A stretch of 64,000 nt of DNA from Hyphomicrobiales bacterium (GTDB lineage: Bacteria > Pseudomonadota > Alphaproteobacteria > Rhizobiales > JAJFHR01), in NCBI GenBank assembly GCA_021775475.1, contig JAJFHS010000050.1, positions 96,093-160,092 of the forward strand, read 5' to 3'. Shown here one piece after another: positions 37,759 through 47,079 of the stretch (position 1 is its first letter; each line of letters begins with the position of its first letter). A model generated the notes under the pieces. The model did no database searches. It was not told the origin of the DNA and worked only from the letters and a program-made list of their open reading frames with translations. Position numbers and translations under genes: made by a program.

Positions 37759-38523
37759 TTACGACTTTGTTTTGTCGTCAAATTGGCGCAGCTTGATTTT
37801 TGTGCGGTGTCCGGTTTCGGGTTTTGTGCCATCTGGCTTTACTCCCTGGTGGTAGGTCTTTTGCCATTTTTCGGTCGCAGCATTCGATCCCGGTTGTTTT
37901 AATTCAGTATTAAAACTGTTGCGTAACTGCACCCATTCGCGATAGTTGACAGCAAGATCCTTGTTATCGTCGAGTGAGCGGAATTCCGGCTCACAGGCTT
38001 CAGTCAGCCCGGGATCAATCGGCATAATGAAGCAGAATGGCTCATCCTTTTCAAATCGGATGCGTTGGCCAGCGCGCGTGAATTTCCAATTCATTGTGAA
38101 TGAGTAGGGGCTCCAGGCAGTCTCAACCAAACCTGTCAACGGCTGGATCGCGTCCTTGAAGCGGTTTGGCGAACCGCCGACCCACATCAACACTCCCGGA
38201 GGTGTTTCAAACAGGCCGGTAACATGAAAGGTCAACACGCCGGCCCCGAAATGAGTGATCGCAGAATGTGTATCCCCCTCACTGTCGAGGCGGATTGCTT
38301 CCAATCCGTCACCACCATCCCAAACAGCAGAAAAGGCTATTGGATTGAGAATTTCCCAACCACAGGCATTGGCGATCGACAACGGCAGGCAGCGATAGGC
38401 GTGACGTTCATGTGTTGCATCCATCCAGTCGCGTTCCATCGGGGCCGGTCTAATTTCCGGCGGTTCTCCAGAAACCGGATAACAAACAAGTTTCAAGTTT
38501 TCACACTCCGTAGTAAAATCCAT
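37759..38523 (-). CDS. DUF6065-like protein
   Basis: 254 residues, cytosolic by appearance. LVCYPVSGEPPEIRPAP, RDWMDATHERHAYRCLPLSIANACGWEIL and the tryptophan-rich middle (AWSPYSFTMNWKFTR) resemble the family known as DUF6065, whose function is not known. The C-terminal 60 residues are polar, Lys/Gln-rich and probably flexible. It has no clear operon partner. Confidence 0.68.
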   Translation of the reverse strand: MDFTTECENLKLVCYPVSGEPPEIRPAPMERDWMDATHERHAYRCLPLSIANACGWEILNPIAFSAVWDGGDGLEAIRLDSEGDTHSAITHFGAGVLTFHVTGLFETPPGVLMWVGGSPNRFKDAIQPLTGLVETAWSPYSFTMNWKFTRAGQRIRFEKDEPFCFIMPIDPGLTEACEPEFRSLDDNKDLAVNYREWVQLRNSFNTELKQPGSNAATEKWQKTYHQGVKPDGTKPETGHRTKIKLRQFDDKTKS

Positions 38524-38615
38524 GCGACATCAATTACCGCTTCTAAACAAACCATCCCCAATCCAACGCTTTCTTTCGGGCTTTAAGCGGTTTCGCTACC
38601 CCTGATTTCCCACGG

Positions 38616-39484
38616 CTATTGTGGTGTCGGCGGCGGAGGCGGCGACGAAGGCGACGAAGACGAAGGAGCAGCTAATCTTTGAAGCCGGGCAATCCAGTTT
38701 ACTGGGTCATCTTCACGATGCCGCCTGATTAAACTTTTTTGCTCTCCACCAAAATACAACCGGATGTCGGCGAAAACTGTCGCATAGTCTTTTGTACCGG
38801 CAGAGCCAAACGCAAATACGGAAACGTTCGTACCATCAAATTGCCATTCCGCACCAATGGTGCCTGCGGTCACTTCCAGAAATCTGTCAACACCTATGTT
38901 CAGCTGAAGGTTATCGGTGCATAAAACCTAAGTTGCGCTGCGCCAAATACATCTTCACCAAATGTGGTGCTGTCTTCATATCCAATAACTCCCGACCAGG
39001 TGAAACGGTCCTGATAACTCTCACCCTCAAATGCCAGTCGGCCAATGTTGTTGTCACCTATTTCTGTATATTCGCCATAAATTCCAAGCAGGTAGGATGA
39101 CGGGTCGCGCGTAAACAAATGTCCAGCTATGCTGCGCGTGGATGCACTCCCCAATTCGCCAGCAGCACCGTCAATCTGAAAACCAAATTCACAGCCAAGC
39201 GGTATCGACAAAGACCCGGTACCAAAAAAACGGCCATCATCAATACCCCTGTCCTTAATAATACCGCCAGCACCCTCCAGTTTTCCGCTCAGACCGGAAA
39301 CGGCACACGACGAGAAATTTTGTGGGGGCGTATTTTGTCGGATTTCCAGATTGTTCGCATTAACCGGTTCAACCAGAATATCGGCTTCATTAATCCGCGT
39401 AACTAGAAAATCAGCTGCATCAACCGGCGTAGCCAGTATTACCGCATAAATCAATCCACCAGTAATCGGTGAAAATTTTCTCAT
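38616..39484 (-). pseudogene. Exported protein gene with a one-base frameshift
   Basis: Starts at the ATG at 39484 (GGGGAAA site) with a signal peptide (about 1-24, ending PVDAA). The frame stops at 38900 just after RFYAP, while the next frame continues from the same place with DNLQLNIGVDRF, GTIGAEWQF and a proline-rich tail to 38616. Adding one base near 38920 would give an unbroken protein of about 289 residues. The beta-rich sequence with alternating glycines suggests an outer-membrane or secreted barrel-like protein. It is a broken gene or a sequencing error. Confidence 0.7.
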
Positions 39485-39735
39485 ATAATTGTTTCCCCAC
39501 GCCCGGTGCTCTGCAAACGCTTTGTTAAGAGATTCGTACCATGGCTGTTGAAGCCATGCAACTTCCAACGAAGATACCCCGAATTCGACATGGGAAAAAC
39601 CAATGAATACATGGGTGTTTACGCCAAACCGGAAACATCATAGAGCTAATGTTTCCCAAATGAGAGAAATTGAAGATGGGGTTGCGGTAGCACGCTCTAC
39701 CTTCCAAGACTGCATTGGTTTGGCACCGGAACGCT

Positions 39736-40890
39736 TTAAGGGTTTCCAGGAAACAATTTTGCCTTGCCGTTGGCAATGCCAATCATCATTTTGCTGTGTT
39801 TGAGTTTGAGGGCATTGTTGCCAAATAACTCTCGCCGCCAGCCTTTCAGGGCTTTGACGTCCGCCTTATCATCAGCGGCGATTTGCTCAAGGTCGCCGAC
39901 GGTGGCAATCAGTTTTTGGGCCACGTCATGTTCCTCGCAACAGATTTTAAGCGCCACTTTGAGCAACTCGACTGTCGGACCAAGACCATTGGGCAAAGCG
40001 TTCTTGCTGCGTATTTCAGGCAACGTATCAAATTTCCGCTCCAGCCCTGAGGCTACCGCCTCAATCAGTGATTTGGCATATGGTCCGCGATCAAACCCGC
40101 GTGGCACGCCTCTGAGCCGGGCAATGTCGTTGGTCGATCTGGTCGGGTGGGTGGAAATTTCATAAAGGCCATCGTCTTTGAGAATTCTGTTGCGCGGCAC
40201 ATTATGTTTTTGCGCCAGAGTTTCGCGCCAGTGTGCGAGCGCAATCAGAACTGAATGTGCGCGCTTGTTATTGCCTCTGAATTTCAGCCGCTTCCAGGCA
40301 TCGTCGGGCTCAAGTTCATAAGTTTCTGGAGAAGTCAGAATTTTCATTTCTTCATCCAGCCAGTGCGTTCTATCGCTTTCTTCAAGCGATTGTTTAAGAG
40401 AATGATAGATAACTCTCAAATGCGTAACATCGCCAATTGCGTAGGTGAGTTGTTTTTCGGAAAGCGGCCGACGGCTCCAGTCGGTAAAGCGCGATGACTT
40501 GTCGAGTTGTTGGCTGACGATTTCTCTGACAAGGGTTTCATAGCCCGCACTTTCCCCATACCCACACACCATGGCGGCAATCTGGGTATCGAACAGGGGA
40601 TGGGGGATTTTACCCGATTGATTGTAGATGATTTCAACATCCTGGCGCGCGGCGTGAAAGACCTTGACCACCGCCTCGTTGATCATCAGGTCATAAAAGC
40701 GGCCAAGGTCAATGTTCTCGGCCAGGGGGTCAACGATATATTCGTGAGTTTCCGAGGCGATCTGAATCAGGCAGAGTTTCGACCAATAGGTTGATTCCCG
40801 CATAAATTCGGTGTCAACAGTAACAAAAGGCGCTGTTTCAAGTGAGGTGATAGCCTTATCGAGGCTTTGCGAATCTGATATATATTCCAT
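39736..40890 (-). CDS. rnd: Ribonuclease D
   Basis: 384 residues. A 3'-5' exonuclease for tRNA 3' trimming. DEDDy motifs: FVTVDTEFMRE near residue 18 (Asp, Glu), VFHAARQDVEI near 77 (Asp), and QLTYAIGDV near 148 (Tyr, Asp). An HRDC-type helical domain covers about 210-290. It is divergent from aspS. Confidence 0.94.
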   Translation of the reverse strand: MEYISDSQSLDKAITSLETAPFVTVDTEFMRESTYWSKLCLIQIASETHEYIVDPLAENIDLGRFYDLMINEAVVKVFHAARQDVEIIYNQSGKIPHPLFDTQIAAMVCGYGESAGYETLVREIVSQQLDKSSRFTDWSRRPLSEKQLTYAIGDVTHLRVIYHSLKQSLEESDRTHWLDEEMKILTSPETYELEPDDAWKRLKFRGNNKRAHSVLIALAHWRETLAQKHNVPRNRILKDDGLYEISTHPTRSTNDIARLRGVPRGFDRGPYAKSLIEAVASGLERKFDTLPEIRSKNALPNGLGPTVELLKVALKICCEEHDVAQKLIATVGDLEQIAADDKADVKALKGWRRELFGNNALKLKHSKMMIGIANGKAKLFPGNP

Positions 40891-41060
40891 GAACTAGCCT
40901 ATAGCCCATATAAAGCTACTTGTCCCCCAAAGCGTGTCACACAAAAGTGGCCACCGGTATTGTAACTAAAGACACACGCAAACAAAAAGTTAGATGCTTG
41001 ACAAATCGGACCTGTCATGCGCTTCTCCCGGCGCGGAAAACTGGTAAGAAAGAAGATAAA

Positions 41061-42836
41061 ATGCACGAATATCGTACCCACACCTGTGGCGAGTTGCGCA
41101 AAGAAGATGTTGGCAAGCAGACACGCCTGTCGGGCTGGGTCCATCGCGTCCGCGATCATGGCGGCTTATTGTTTATTGATCTTCGCGATCATTACGGACT
41201 GACCCAGTGTGTGATCGAGCCTGAAGGCGCTGACTTTGGTAAAATGGAAGATGTGCGCGCTGAATGGGTAATCCGGGTCGATGGCACGGTTGAAGCGCGT
41301 GACGGTGATACCGTCAACACCACCTTGCCCACAGGTGCTGTGGAAGTGCGGATATCAGCGGTGGAAATCCTGTCGCAATCTGAAGAACTGCCATTGCCGG
41401 TATTCGGCGATCAGGAATACCCTGAAGATACGCGGCTGAAATATCGTTTCCTCGATTTGCGCCGTGATCGCATTCACCGGAATATCATCAAACGTGCCGA
41501 GATTATTTCGTCAATCCGGCGGCGCATGACCGACGGTGGTTTCTTTGAATTTCAAACCCCTATTCTCACTGCGTCAAGCCCCGAAGGTGCCCGCGACTTT
41601 CTGGTGCCATCGCGCGTTCATCCCGGCAAGTTTTACGCGCTGCCCCAGGCGCCACAACAATTCAAGCAACTGATTATGATGGCGGGCTTTGACCGCTATT
41701 TCCAGATTGCCCCGTGCTTTCGCGATGAAGATGCCCGCGCTGATCGCAGCCCGGGTGAATTCTACCAGCTTGATATTGAGATGAGTTTTGTCGAGCAGGA
41801 AGATGTTTTTGCCGCTGTCGAGCCGGTATTGCGCGGGCTTTTCGAGGAATTTGGCGACGGCAAACCGGTAACACAGAAATTCCCGCTTATTCCTTATCGT
41901 GACGCCATGCGTAAATATGGTACCGACAAGCCGGACTTGCGCAATCCGATTGAAATGTCGAACGTGACCGAAACATTCAAAGGCTCGGGCTTTCGGATTT
42001 TTGCTGGCATGATTGATAAAGATCCCAATGTGGAAGTCTGGGCCATTCCCGCCAAAACCGGCGGCAGCCGTGCTTTTTGTGATCGCATGAACTCCTGGGC
42101 ACAAGGTGAAGGCCAGCCGGGTCTTGGCTATATCTTTTTCAGGGACGGCGAGGGCGCAGGTCCCCTGGCCAAAAACATAGGACCGGAAAGAACGCTAGCC
42201 CTTAGAGATGATCTGGGGCTGGAAGATGGTGACGCAGTGTTCTTTGTTTGCGGCTTGCCAAAGAATTTCGCCAGTTTTGCAGGGCAAGCACGCCAGCGCG
42301 CCGGTACAGAGCTGAAGTTGCTCAAAGAAGATACCTTTGAGTTCTGCTGGATCGTCGATTTTCCCATGTTCGAATACGATGAAGTTGAAAAACGCATCGA
42401 TTTCTCCCACAACCCGTTTTCGATGCCACAAGGCGGCCTCGAGGCTCTTAACGGCAAAAAGGCTGAAGATGTTCTTGGCTATCAATATGACATCGTTTGC
42501 AACGGCATTGAGCTGTCCTCAGGGGCCATTCGAAACCATAAACCTGAAATCATGTTCAAGGCTTTTGAGATTGCCGGTTACGGGCCTGAAGTGGTTGAGG
42601 AAAAATTTGGCGGTATGTTGCGCGCACTCCAATATGGCGCACCGCCCCATGGCGGCATAGCACCGGGAATTGATCGCATCGTCATGATGTTGTGCGGCGA
42701 AGAAAACCTGCGCGAAGTAACGTTGTTTCCCATGAACCAGCAGGCGCAAGACCTGTTGATGGGCGCCCCTTCTGAAGTTAGCCTGAGCCAGTTGCGCGAG
42801 CTTCACATTCGCCTCAATTTGCCAAAGACGGAATAG
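41061..42836 (+). CDS. aspS: Aspartyl-tRNA synthetase, bacterial type
   Basis: 591 residues from the ATG at 41061; a longer frame from 40920 lacks any ribosome site and homology. N-terminal OB-fold with [23 protein letters not shown], class II motif 2 [23 protein letters not shown] and motif 3 [17 protein letters not shown], plus the bacterial GAD insertion domain. It charges tRNA-Asp; in many alphaproteobacteria it also charges tRNA-Asn before amidation, but the window shows no evidence either way. Confidence 0.96.
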   Translation: MHEYRTHTCGELRKEDVGKQTRLSGWVHRVRDHGGLLFIDLRDHYGLTQCVIEPEGADFGKMEDVRAEWVIRVDGTVEARDGDTVNTTLPTGAVEVRISAVEILSQSEELPLPVFGDQEYPEDTRLKYRFLDLRRDRIHRNIIKRAEIISSIRRRMTDGGFFEFQTPILTASSPEGARDFLVPSRVHPGKFYALPQAPQQFKQLIMMAGFDRYFQIAPCFRDEDARADRSPGEFYQLDIEMSFVEQEDVFAAVEPVLRGLFEEFGDGKPVTQKFPLIPYRDAMRKYGTDKPDLRNPIEMSNVTETFKGSGFRIFAGMIDKDPNVEVWAIPAKTGGSRAFCDRMNSWAQGEGQPGLGYIFFRDGEGAGPLAKNIGPERTLALRDDLGLEDGDAVFFVCGLPKNFASFAGQARQRAGTELKLLKEDTFEFCWIVDFPMFEYDEVEKRIDFSHNPFSMPQGGLEALNGKKAEDVLGYQYDIVCNGIELSSGAIRNHKPEIMFKAFEIAGYGPEVVEEKFGGMLRALQYGAPPHGGIAPGIDRIVMMLCGEENLREVTLFPMNQQAQDLLMGAPSEVSLSQLRELHIRLNLPKTE

Positions 42837-42852
42837 TACCTTCATCCGCCCA

Positions 42853-42894
42853 CAAAAAAACCACCGCAAAATGTGTTTAAACAAACTGCGGTGG
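42853..42894 (-). terminator. Intrinsic terminator for the TadG-like gene
   Basis: CCACCGCA at 42861-42868 and TGCGGTGG at 42887-42894 form an eight-pair stem. On the minus strand the stem is followed by TTTTTTT, which fits termination of the converging TadG-like gene. It may also slow transcription leaving aspS. Confidence 0.8.
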
Positions 42895-42920
42895 CTTTCG
42901 ATGCCTGATAATTTTTGCTC

Positions 42921-44513
42921 TTATTTTGTCAGACTCAATTTCATCAACTCGTTGGCAATTTCCTGAAATGTGGTTTGCAAAGTCGCATTATTAGGCGAGT
43001 TGTAATACATGTTGGGCGTTGTTGCGCAATCGCGAAACAAATTCTGGGTGGTTGAATTGTTTAACTGGAACGTGATGGTGAAGATTTTAACTGCCCTGGT
43101 ATCATCATATACAGCACCGGGAGCATCAGGATCATCGCCGACCAGACCTTTGGCCTTTTCGCACAGGGTTTTCACTTTATCGTTGAGTACGGTAACTGAT
43201 TCATTGCCATTTACATTGCCTAAATGGCCCTTGGCGGCATATCCATAGGCAGTATAGTATGTCTCATTGTGCCGCGGCCCACTGGATGCGCTCCCTGTTT
43301 CCTGTACGCCATCGGAGAGTAAAATGATAAATTTCTTTGTTTCCTGATCGAAATTTCGGGCCACATATGGCTCTTCAGGAGTTAACATGCGCCACCCCCA
43401 GGCAAGTCCGGTGGCAATATTCGTGTAGCCATCTGCTACCATGCCATCAATAGCTGTATCCAGTGCATTCTTGTCAGTTGTCAGGGGTAATATAGGCCGC
43501 AACGGGCAGTTGTTTTCCGGTCCACGGCTGCTGCTAAGGCTGACTGATCCGGTGTATTTGGATGTGTCACGCTGTCTTTCCGGACCATTTGGCAGGGATG
43601 GCTGAAGGAATAGATCATTAATATAACGGTTTCTATAACTGCTACCGCTATTCGAATAATAATTGCCATTATTGTAAAATCTGCCATCAGGTTCATCGGG
43701 AGCCAGGTAAACCGGGTACAGTGTTTCGGGGTCGCTGGAAGTTGCCGTGACGTCATTTAAATCATTACCCGAAGGGCGCGCGCGAACACATCCGTTCCAG
43801 GGAATGTTCATGTCATTATAAAGGTCGATGACATTCGTATTGCCCTCGAAATCTTCTCCCGAAACACTGGAAAGGCCGTTAAAATCAATACCAGACCAAC
43901 TTAGCATGTCCGAACTCAATCTGACTGTGGTGGTAAAGGGCACCAGAGAGATAAAGAGCTTGTTGGTGTCAGGAGAGCTGTCATGTAAAATTTGCACCAG
44001 ATCCTTGGCGGCGGTCTTAAGCGCATCCAGCTTGCCGCTCCATCGCATCGAGCCGGTATTGTCGAGCACAAGAACAATTTCCGCATAACTGCGTCCCGGT
44101 GTTGCTTCCGCTGTGGCCTGAATTGGAACGTTGTCTACCTGCCAAATCCCGGCAAATTTTGTGGGGACATTAGACGTCGCTGTCACCGTAATCGTCTTTG
44201 TCGCTTCATCGCGGTTAAAGGAAAGTGATGCGATTTCATTTTCCGGGAAGTTTGCATAAAGCGTCTTTTTTACCTTGTCTTCGAATACTTGTTGGGTTTC
44301 CTCACTGAAAATCCCACCAGCCAAAACCGCGGTATCGACAGCTGAGGCGAGATCCTTTTGTTTCAGGAACGCACGCGAATAATCAACTGCGGATCCCATG
44401 GCTATAACAATAGGAACCAGAACAATGCCAAATATTATGCCAACATTGGCTCGTTTGTCGCGCTTAAACCGCGAAAGGATATTTTTTGCCGGATTAAATG
44501 GTTCTTTACTCAT
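42921..44513 (-). CDS. TadG-like protein with von Willebrand A domain
   Basis: 530 residues. The N-terminal TadE/G segment is RDKRANVGIIFGIVLVPIVI with one membrane helix, then SAVDTAVLAGG. A VWA domain starts at EIVLVLDNTGSMRW near residue 146 with an intact MIDAS motif (D-x-T-G-S), and FIILLSDGVQE follows near 390. A long Asn/Tyr/Ser-rich insertion (about 250-330) separates the two halves. Such proteins are surface or periplasmic parts of tight-adherence systems. No tad secretion ATPase or pilin is in view; two TadE-like genes lie about 1 kb away on the other strand. Confidence 0.85.
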   Translation of the reverse strand: MSKEPFNPAKNILSRFKRDKRANVGIIFGIVLVPIVIAMGSAVDYSRAFLKQKDLASAVDTAVLAGGIFSEETQQVFEDKVKKTLYANFPENEIASLSFNRDEATKTITVTATSNVPTKFAGIWQVDNVPIQATAEATPGRSYAEIVLVLDNTGSMRWSGKLDALKTAAKDLVQILHDSSPDTNKLFISLVPFTTTVRLSSDMLSWSGIDFNGLSSVSGEDFEGNTNVIDLYNDMNIPWNGCVRARPSGNDLNDVTATSSDPETLYPVYLAPDEPDGRFYNNGNYYSNSGSSYRNRYINDLFLQPSLPNGPERQRDTSKYTGSVSLSSSRGPENNCPLRPILPLTTDKNALDTAIDGMVADGYTNIATGLAWGWRMLTPEEPYVARNFDQETKKFIILLSDGVQETGSASSGPRHNETYYTAYGYAAKGHLGNVNGNESVTVLNDKVKTLCEKAKGLVGDDPDAPGAVYDDTRAVKIFTITFQLNNSTTQNLFRDCATTPNMYYNSPNNATLQTTFQEIANELMKLSLTK

Positions 44514-44841
44514 ACTCGAAATCCCATTTGCAAAATCATCTTATTCAGTTGGGAACGCGCCAAAAACGAAAATGCCGCAGCAGATTGTTTTTGGTGCAAT
44601 CCTGACGATTTTTTTACACGGGATGTCTTACTATACCGTAAAATATTATGTAAAAATACGTAATAAGTGGAAATGGTAAGTGAAGCAATTTAATAACTAT
44701 GAATAATCAAGTAATAAATAAGATTAATAAATAGATATACATTAGTGGTTAATAATTCATCGACTTTTGGAAGACTTGACAGAATTAGGCCAACAGGCTC
44801 TGATATTACTATCCATTTTGGCTGTATTTGTGAGGGGAATT
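44514..44841. promoter_or_regulatory. AT-rich divergent control region
   Basis: 328 bases between the TadG-like gene and the cytochrome gene. The stretch 44640-44765 is strongly AT-rich with many TAATAA runs, as expected of divergent promoters. No clear -35/-10 pair, palindrome or RNA element was found by eye. Confidence 0.4.
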
Positions 44842-45360
44842 ATGCCCAATTCAATTAACAACAAGGGGACATCGCGCCGTCAAAATGTGATCGTTGGCGG
44901 CTTTGTTGTGGTGCTGGCAGGACTGTTGATCTGGCTTGGTTTGAGTTCGAAGTTTGATCAGGGAAACTGGCCATCAGAGTTTAAAAGCAACGGTGAGCGA
45001 ATTTATTTTACAGCCACGAGTTCTTCAGGTGGTGCTGTTGTTGTGCGCGGTGGCGGTATGCGAATGGGTATGATGTCGGGCGGTGGTGGCTGTGTTTCCT
45101 GTCATGGTGTCAGGCGTCAGGGAAAAAGGCTTACGCCCCGTTTCTGGATAAGTGCTCCGCCACTAACTGCAAAAGCTTTGTTTGGTGAACATGACGAGGA
45201 CGGTCACGGCGGCCATGACAGTTATACAATTGACACGCTTCGTCGCGCCGTCACTGAAGGCATTGACGCCGGCGGCAAACCACTTGATCCGGCGATGCCA
45301 AGATGGTCGATGTCAGGTGAGGATTTCAACGATCTCGCAGTGTTTTTGAAATCAAACTGA
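44842..45360 (+). CDS. Membrane-anchored or exported c-type cytochrome
   Basis: 172 residues from the ATG at 44842, preceded by GAGGGG. One hydrophobic helix (about 16-34) is an anchor or signal. The single heme site is CVSCH at 84-88; a likely Met ligand is in PAMPRWSM near 152. Before the heme comes a Gly/Met-rich stretch (GGGMRMGMMSGGGG), and after it a His/Asp-rich stretch (HDEDGHGGHD), both of which could bind copper or other metal. It is probably a small electron carrier. It lies between the tad-like genes without evident functional link. Confidence 0.85.
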   Translation: MPNSINNKGTSRRQNVIVGGFVVVLAGLLIWLGLSSKFDQGNWPSEFKSNGERIYFTATSSSGGAVVVRGGGMRMGMMSGGGGCVSCHGVRRQGKRLTPRFWISAPPLTAKALFGEHDEDGHGGHDSYTIDTLRRAVTEGIDAGGKPLDPAMPRWSMSGEDFNDLAVFLKSN

Positions 45361-45531
45361 CTGTGGCAATCTGACTAAAATTTTCTTCTTATATGAATAA
45401 ATACCCAACAATTTTTTGGCAAAATTAACCAACAAATTCAAAGGTTTCTAAATTAGTTTTTGCCATAATTTCGCTAACCTCATGAATCGGACATCCCGGT
45501 TTGCGTGACAGCTTGTTATGGATTGAGAGCG

Positions 45532-46083
45532 ATGGTTCTAAAACCCAAAACCAGAAAAAACAGACTACCGTCCGTCTTAAAGCGTTTTTTTCGCAATGAT
45601 GATGGAGTGGTTGCGATTGAGTTCGCCGCCGTTGCCTTTCCCTTTTTCCTGTTGATTGTCGGTACCCTGGAAACGGCAATTGTCTTTATGGCCGGTATGG
45701 CGCTTGATCACGGCATGCAACGCACGGCACGCTTTGTCCAGACCGGACAGGCGGTGATTGCAAACATGAGCCAATCTGATTTCAAAACCATGGTCTGTGA
45801 CAATGCTGTAATGCTGCCGAATTGCCTGACGACGGTAAAAGTCGATGTGCGCAATTTTGGTGATTTCACCGCCGCGACATTTCCACCCATGACAAAGCCC
45901 AACGGCGATCCACTGAATGATGTGGATTATCAGTATAATATCGGCGCACCAGAAGAAACGGTTGTTGTTCGGGTGTCATTTGAATGGCCCATTCTATCCT
46001 CAGTTATCAATTCAGGTTTGGGAAACATGAACAACGGCAATCGGCTGTTAATCTCATCGTGGGCGTTTAAAAATGAACCATAA
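45532..46083 (+). CDS. TadE-like pseudopilin-type protein
   Basis: 183 residues from the ATG at 45532. The TadE mark is RNDDGVVAIEFAAVAFPFFLLIVGTLETAIVF: a short basic head, the Glu at the fifth place of the hydrophobic segment, and a single membrane helix. The remainder is periplasmic, with a cysteine pair in MVCDNAVMLPNC. A GTG at 45505 is an alternative start. Relatives are minor pilins of the tight-adherence machinery. Confidence 0.85.
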   Translation: MVLKPKTRKNRLPSVLKRFFRNDDGVVAIEFAAVAFPFFLLIVGTLETAIVFMAGMALDHGMQRTARFVQTGQAVIANMSQSDFKTMVCDNAVMLPNCLTTVKVDVRNFGDFTAATFPPMTKPNGDPLNDVDYQYNIGAPEETVVVRVSFEWPILSSVINSGLGNMNNGNRLLISSWAFKNEP

Positions 46084-46116
46084 TGTTCAAATTAGCTGTT
46101 ATGGGCACATGAGAAT

Positions 46117-46692
46117 ATGAAGATACCGCAAAACATTCTGCGCTTGTTGACGCGCTTCAAATCCGCCAGCAACGGCACCTCCGCCGTTGAATTCGCCCTG
46201 ATTTTTCCGGTTCTCCTCATTGTTTATTTCGGCCTTGTTGAAATTAGCAGCGGCCTTGAAGCCAAAAGGAAAGTTGAAAACACCGCAAACCTGACCGGCA
46301 TGCTGGTGGCTCAGGCAACAACGGTGAACGATGCCTATATAAACAACGTTTTTGAGGCCTCGCAAATGGCGTTTGAACCCCTTAACCCAACTCCGTTGCA
46401 GGTGGTGGTTACATCGGTTGTACGCGTATTTGAAAATGGCAACTGGGTCAACAAAGTCGACTGGAGTGAAAGTTACGGCTCAGGGGCTTCTGCCCGCGCT
46501 GTTGATTCTGTGTTCGATCCGCCGGAAAACATTCTTGGCGACAATCGCGGCATCATTGTAACCGAAGTGAATTACACATATTCGAGAATTCTATCCACCA
46601 ATACATTCAGCGATTATTTTCCCAACACGATTACTTTTTCAAAAACCTATTGGGCCCACCCACGCTATGTAGTGAGTATACCGTTTGAATAA
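46117..46692 (+). CDS. TadE-like pseudopilin-type protein
   Basis: 191 residues with SNGTSAVEFALIFPVLLIVYFGLVEIS, the TadE transmembrane signature, followed by a periplasmic domain rich in Asn, Thr and Tyr. It follows the first TadE-like gene by 33 bases and would be made from the same message. The partner TadG-like gene is nearby on the other strand. Confidence 0.87.
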   Translation: MKIPQNILRLLTRFKSASNGTSAVEFALIFPVLLIVYFGLVEISSGLEAKRKVENTANLTGMLVAQATTVNDAYINNVFEASQMAFEPLNPTPLQVVVTSVVRVFENGNWVNKVDWSESYGSGASARAVDSVFDPPENILGDNRGIIVTEVNYTYSRILSTNTFSDYFPNTITFSKTYWAHPRYVVSIPFE

Positions 46693-46728
46693 CCCCTGGC
46701 CTGAAAGGATCAGGTCAAGGTGTTTTTT
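46692..46728 (+). terminator. Intrinsic terminator after the TadE-like genes
   Basis: CCCTGGCCTGA and TCAGGTCAAGG form an imperfect stem with wobble pairs around AAGGA, followed by GTGTTTTTTG. It begins right at the TadE-like stop. Confidence 0.7.
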
Positions 46729-46761
46729 GCGATTACAGGATGTTGGTTTAAATAATCAGGT

Positions 46762-47079
46762 CTATCTGTTCCTGACGTTGCCGCGGGCGTTGGCGCTTTC
46801 TTCCCAAAAATCAAGAAATTTTAGGCGATAGGCCTCAGAGCAATCACCATCACAACGGTCCCAGAAACCGCCAGGCAGTCTCATTTGCCAAAAGCGAAAG
46901 GAGCCCTCCTGAACCAGCCGCACTTTAACCGCCACATTTCCATTGCCAAAATCGCTGCGGGAATAGGCTGTGCCGTAATCCAGAACGGTTTTACTTCCTG
47001 CAAAAGCCGCATTGGGCAGGAGAAAAACAGCACTCGACAATATCAATAGAGCGCCAGCTTTAAATTTACTGATTTTCAT
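46762..47079 (-). CDS. Small secreted protein of unknown function
   Basis: 105 residues from the ATG at 47079, with GAGG before it. A clear signal peptide (about 1-27, ending NAAFA) precedes a mature part of about 78 residues with one cysteine pair (DRCDGDCSEAY) and several Trp/Phe residues (FRFWQMRLPGGFWDRC). It is probably periplasmic or secreted. No family was recognised. Confidence 0.7.
   Translation of the reverse strand: MKISKFKAGALLILSSAVFLLPNAAFAGSKTVLDYGTAYSRSDFGNGNVAVKVRLVQEGSFRFWQMRLPGGFWDRCDGDCSEAYRLKFLDFWEESANARGNVRNR

Noticed and set aside
40920..41060. Longer aspS start at 40920
   Set aside because: The extra 47 residues have no similarity to AspRS, and the OB-fold begins right at the ATG at 41061.
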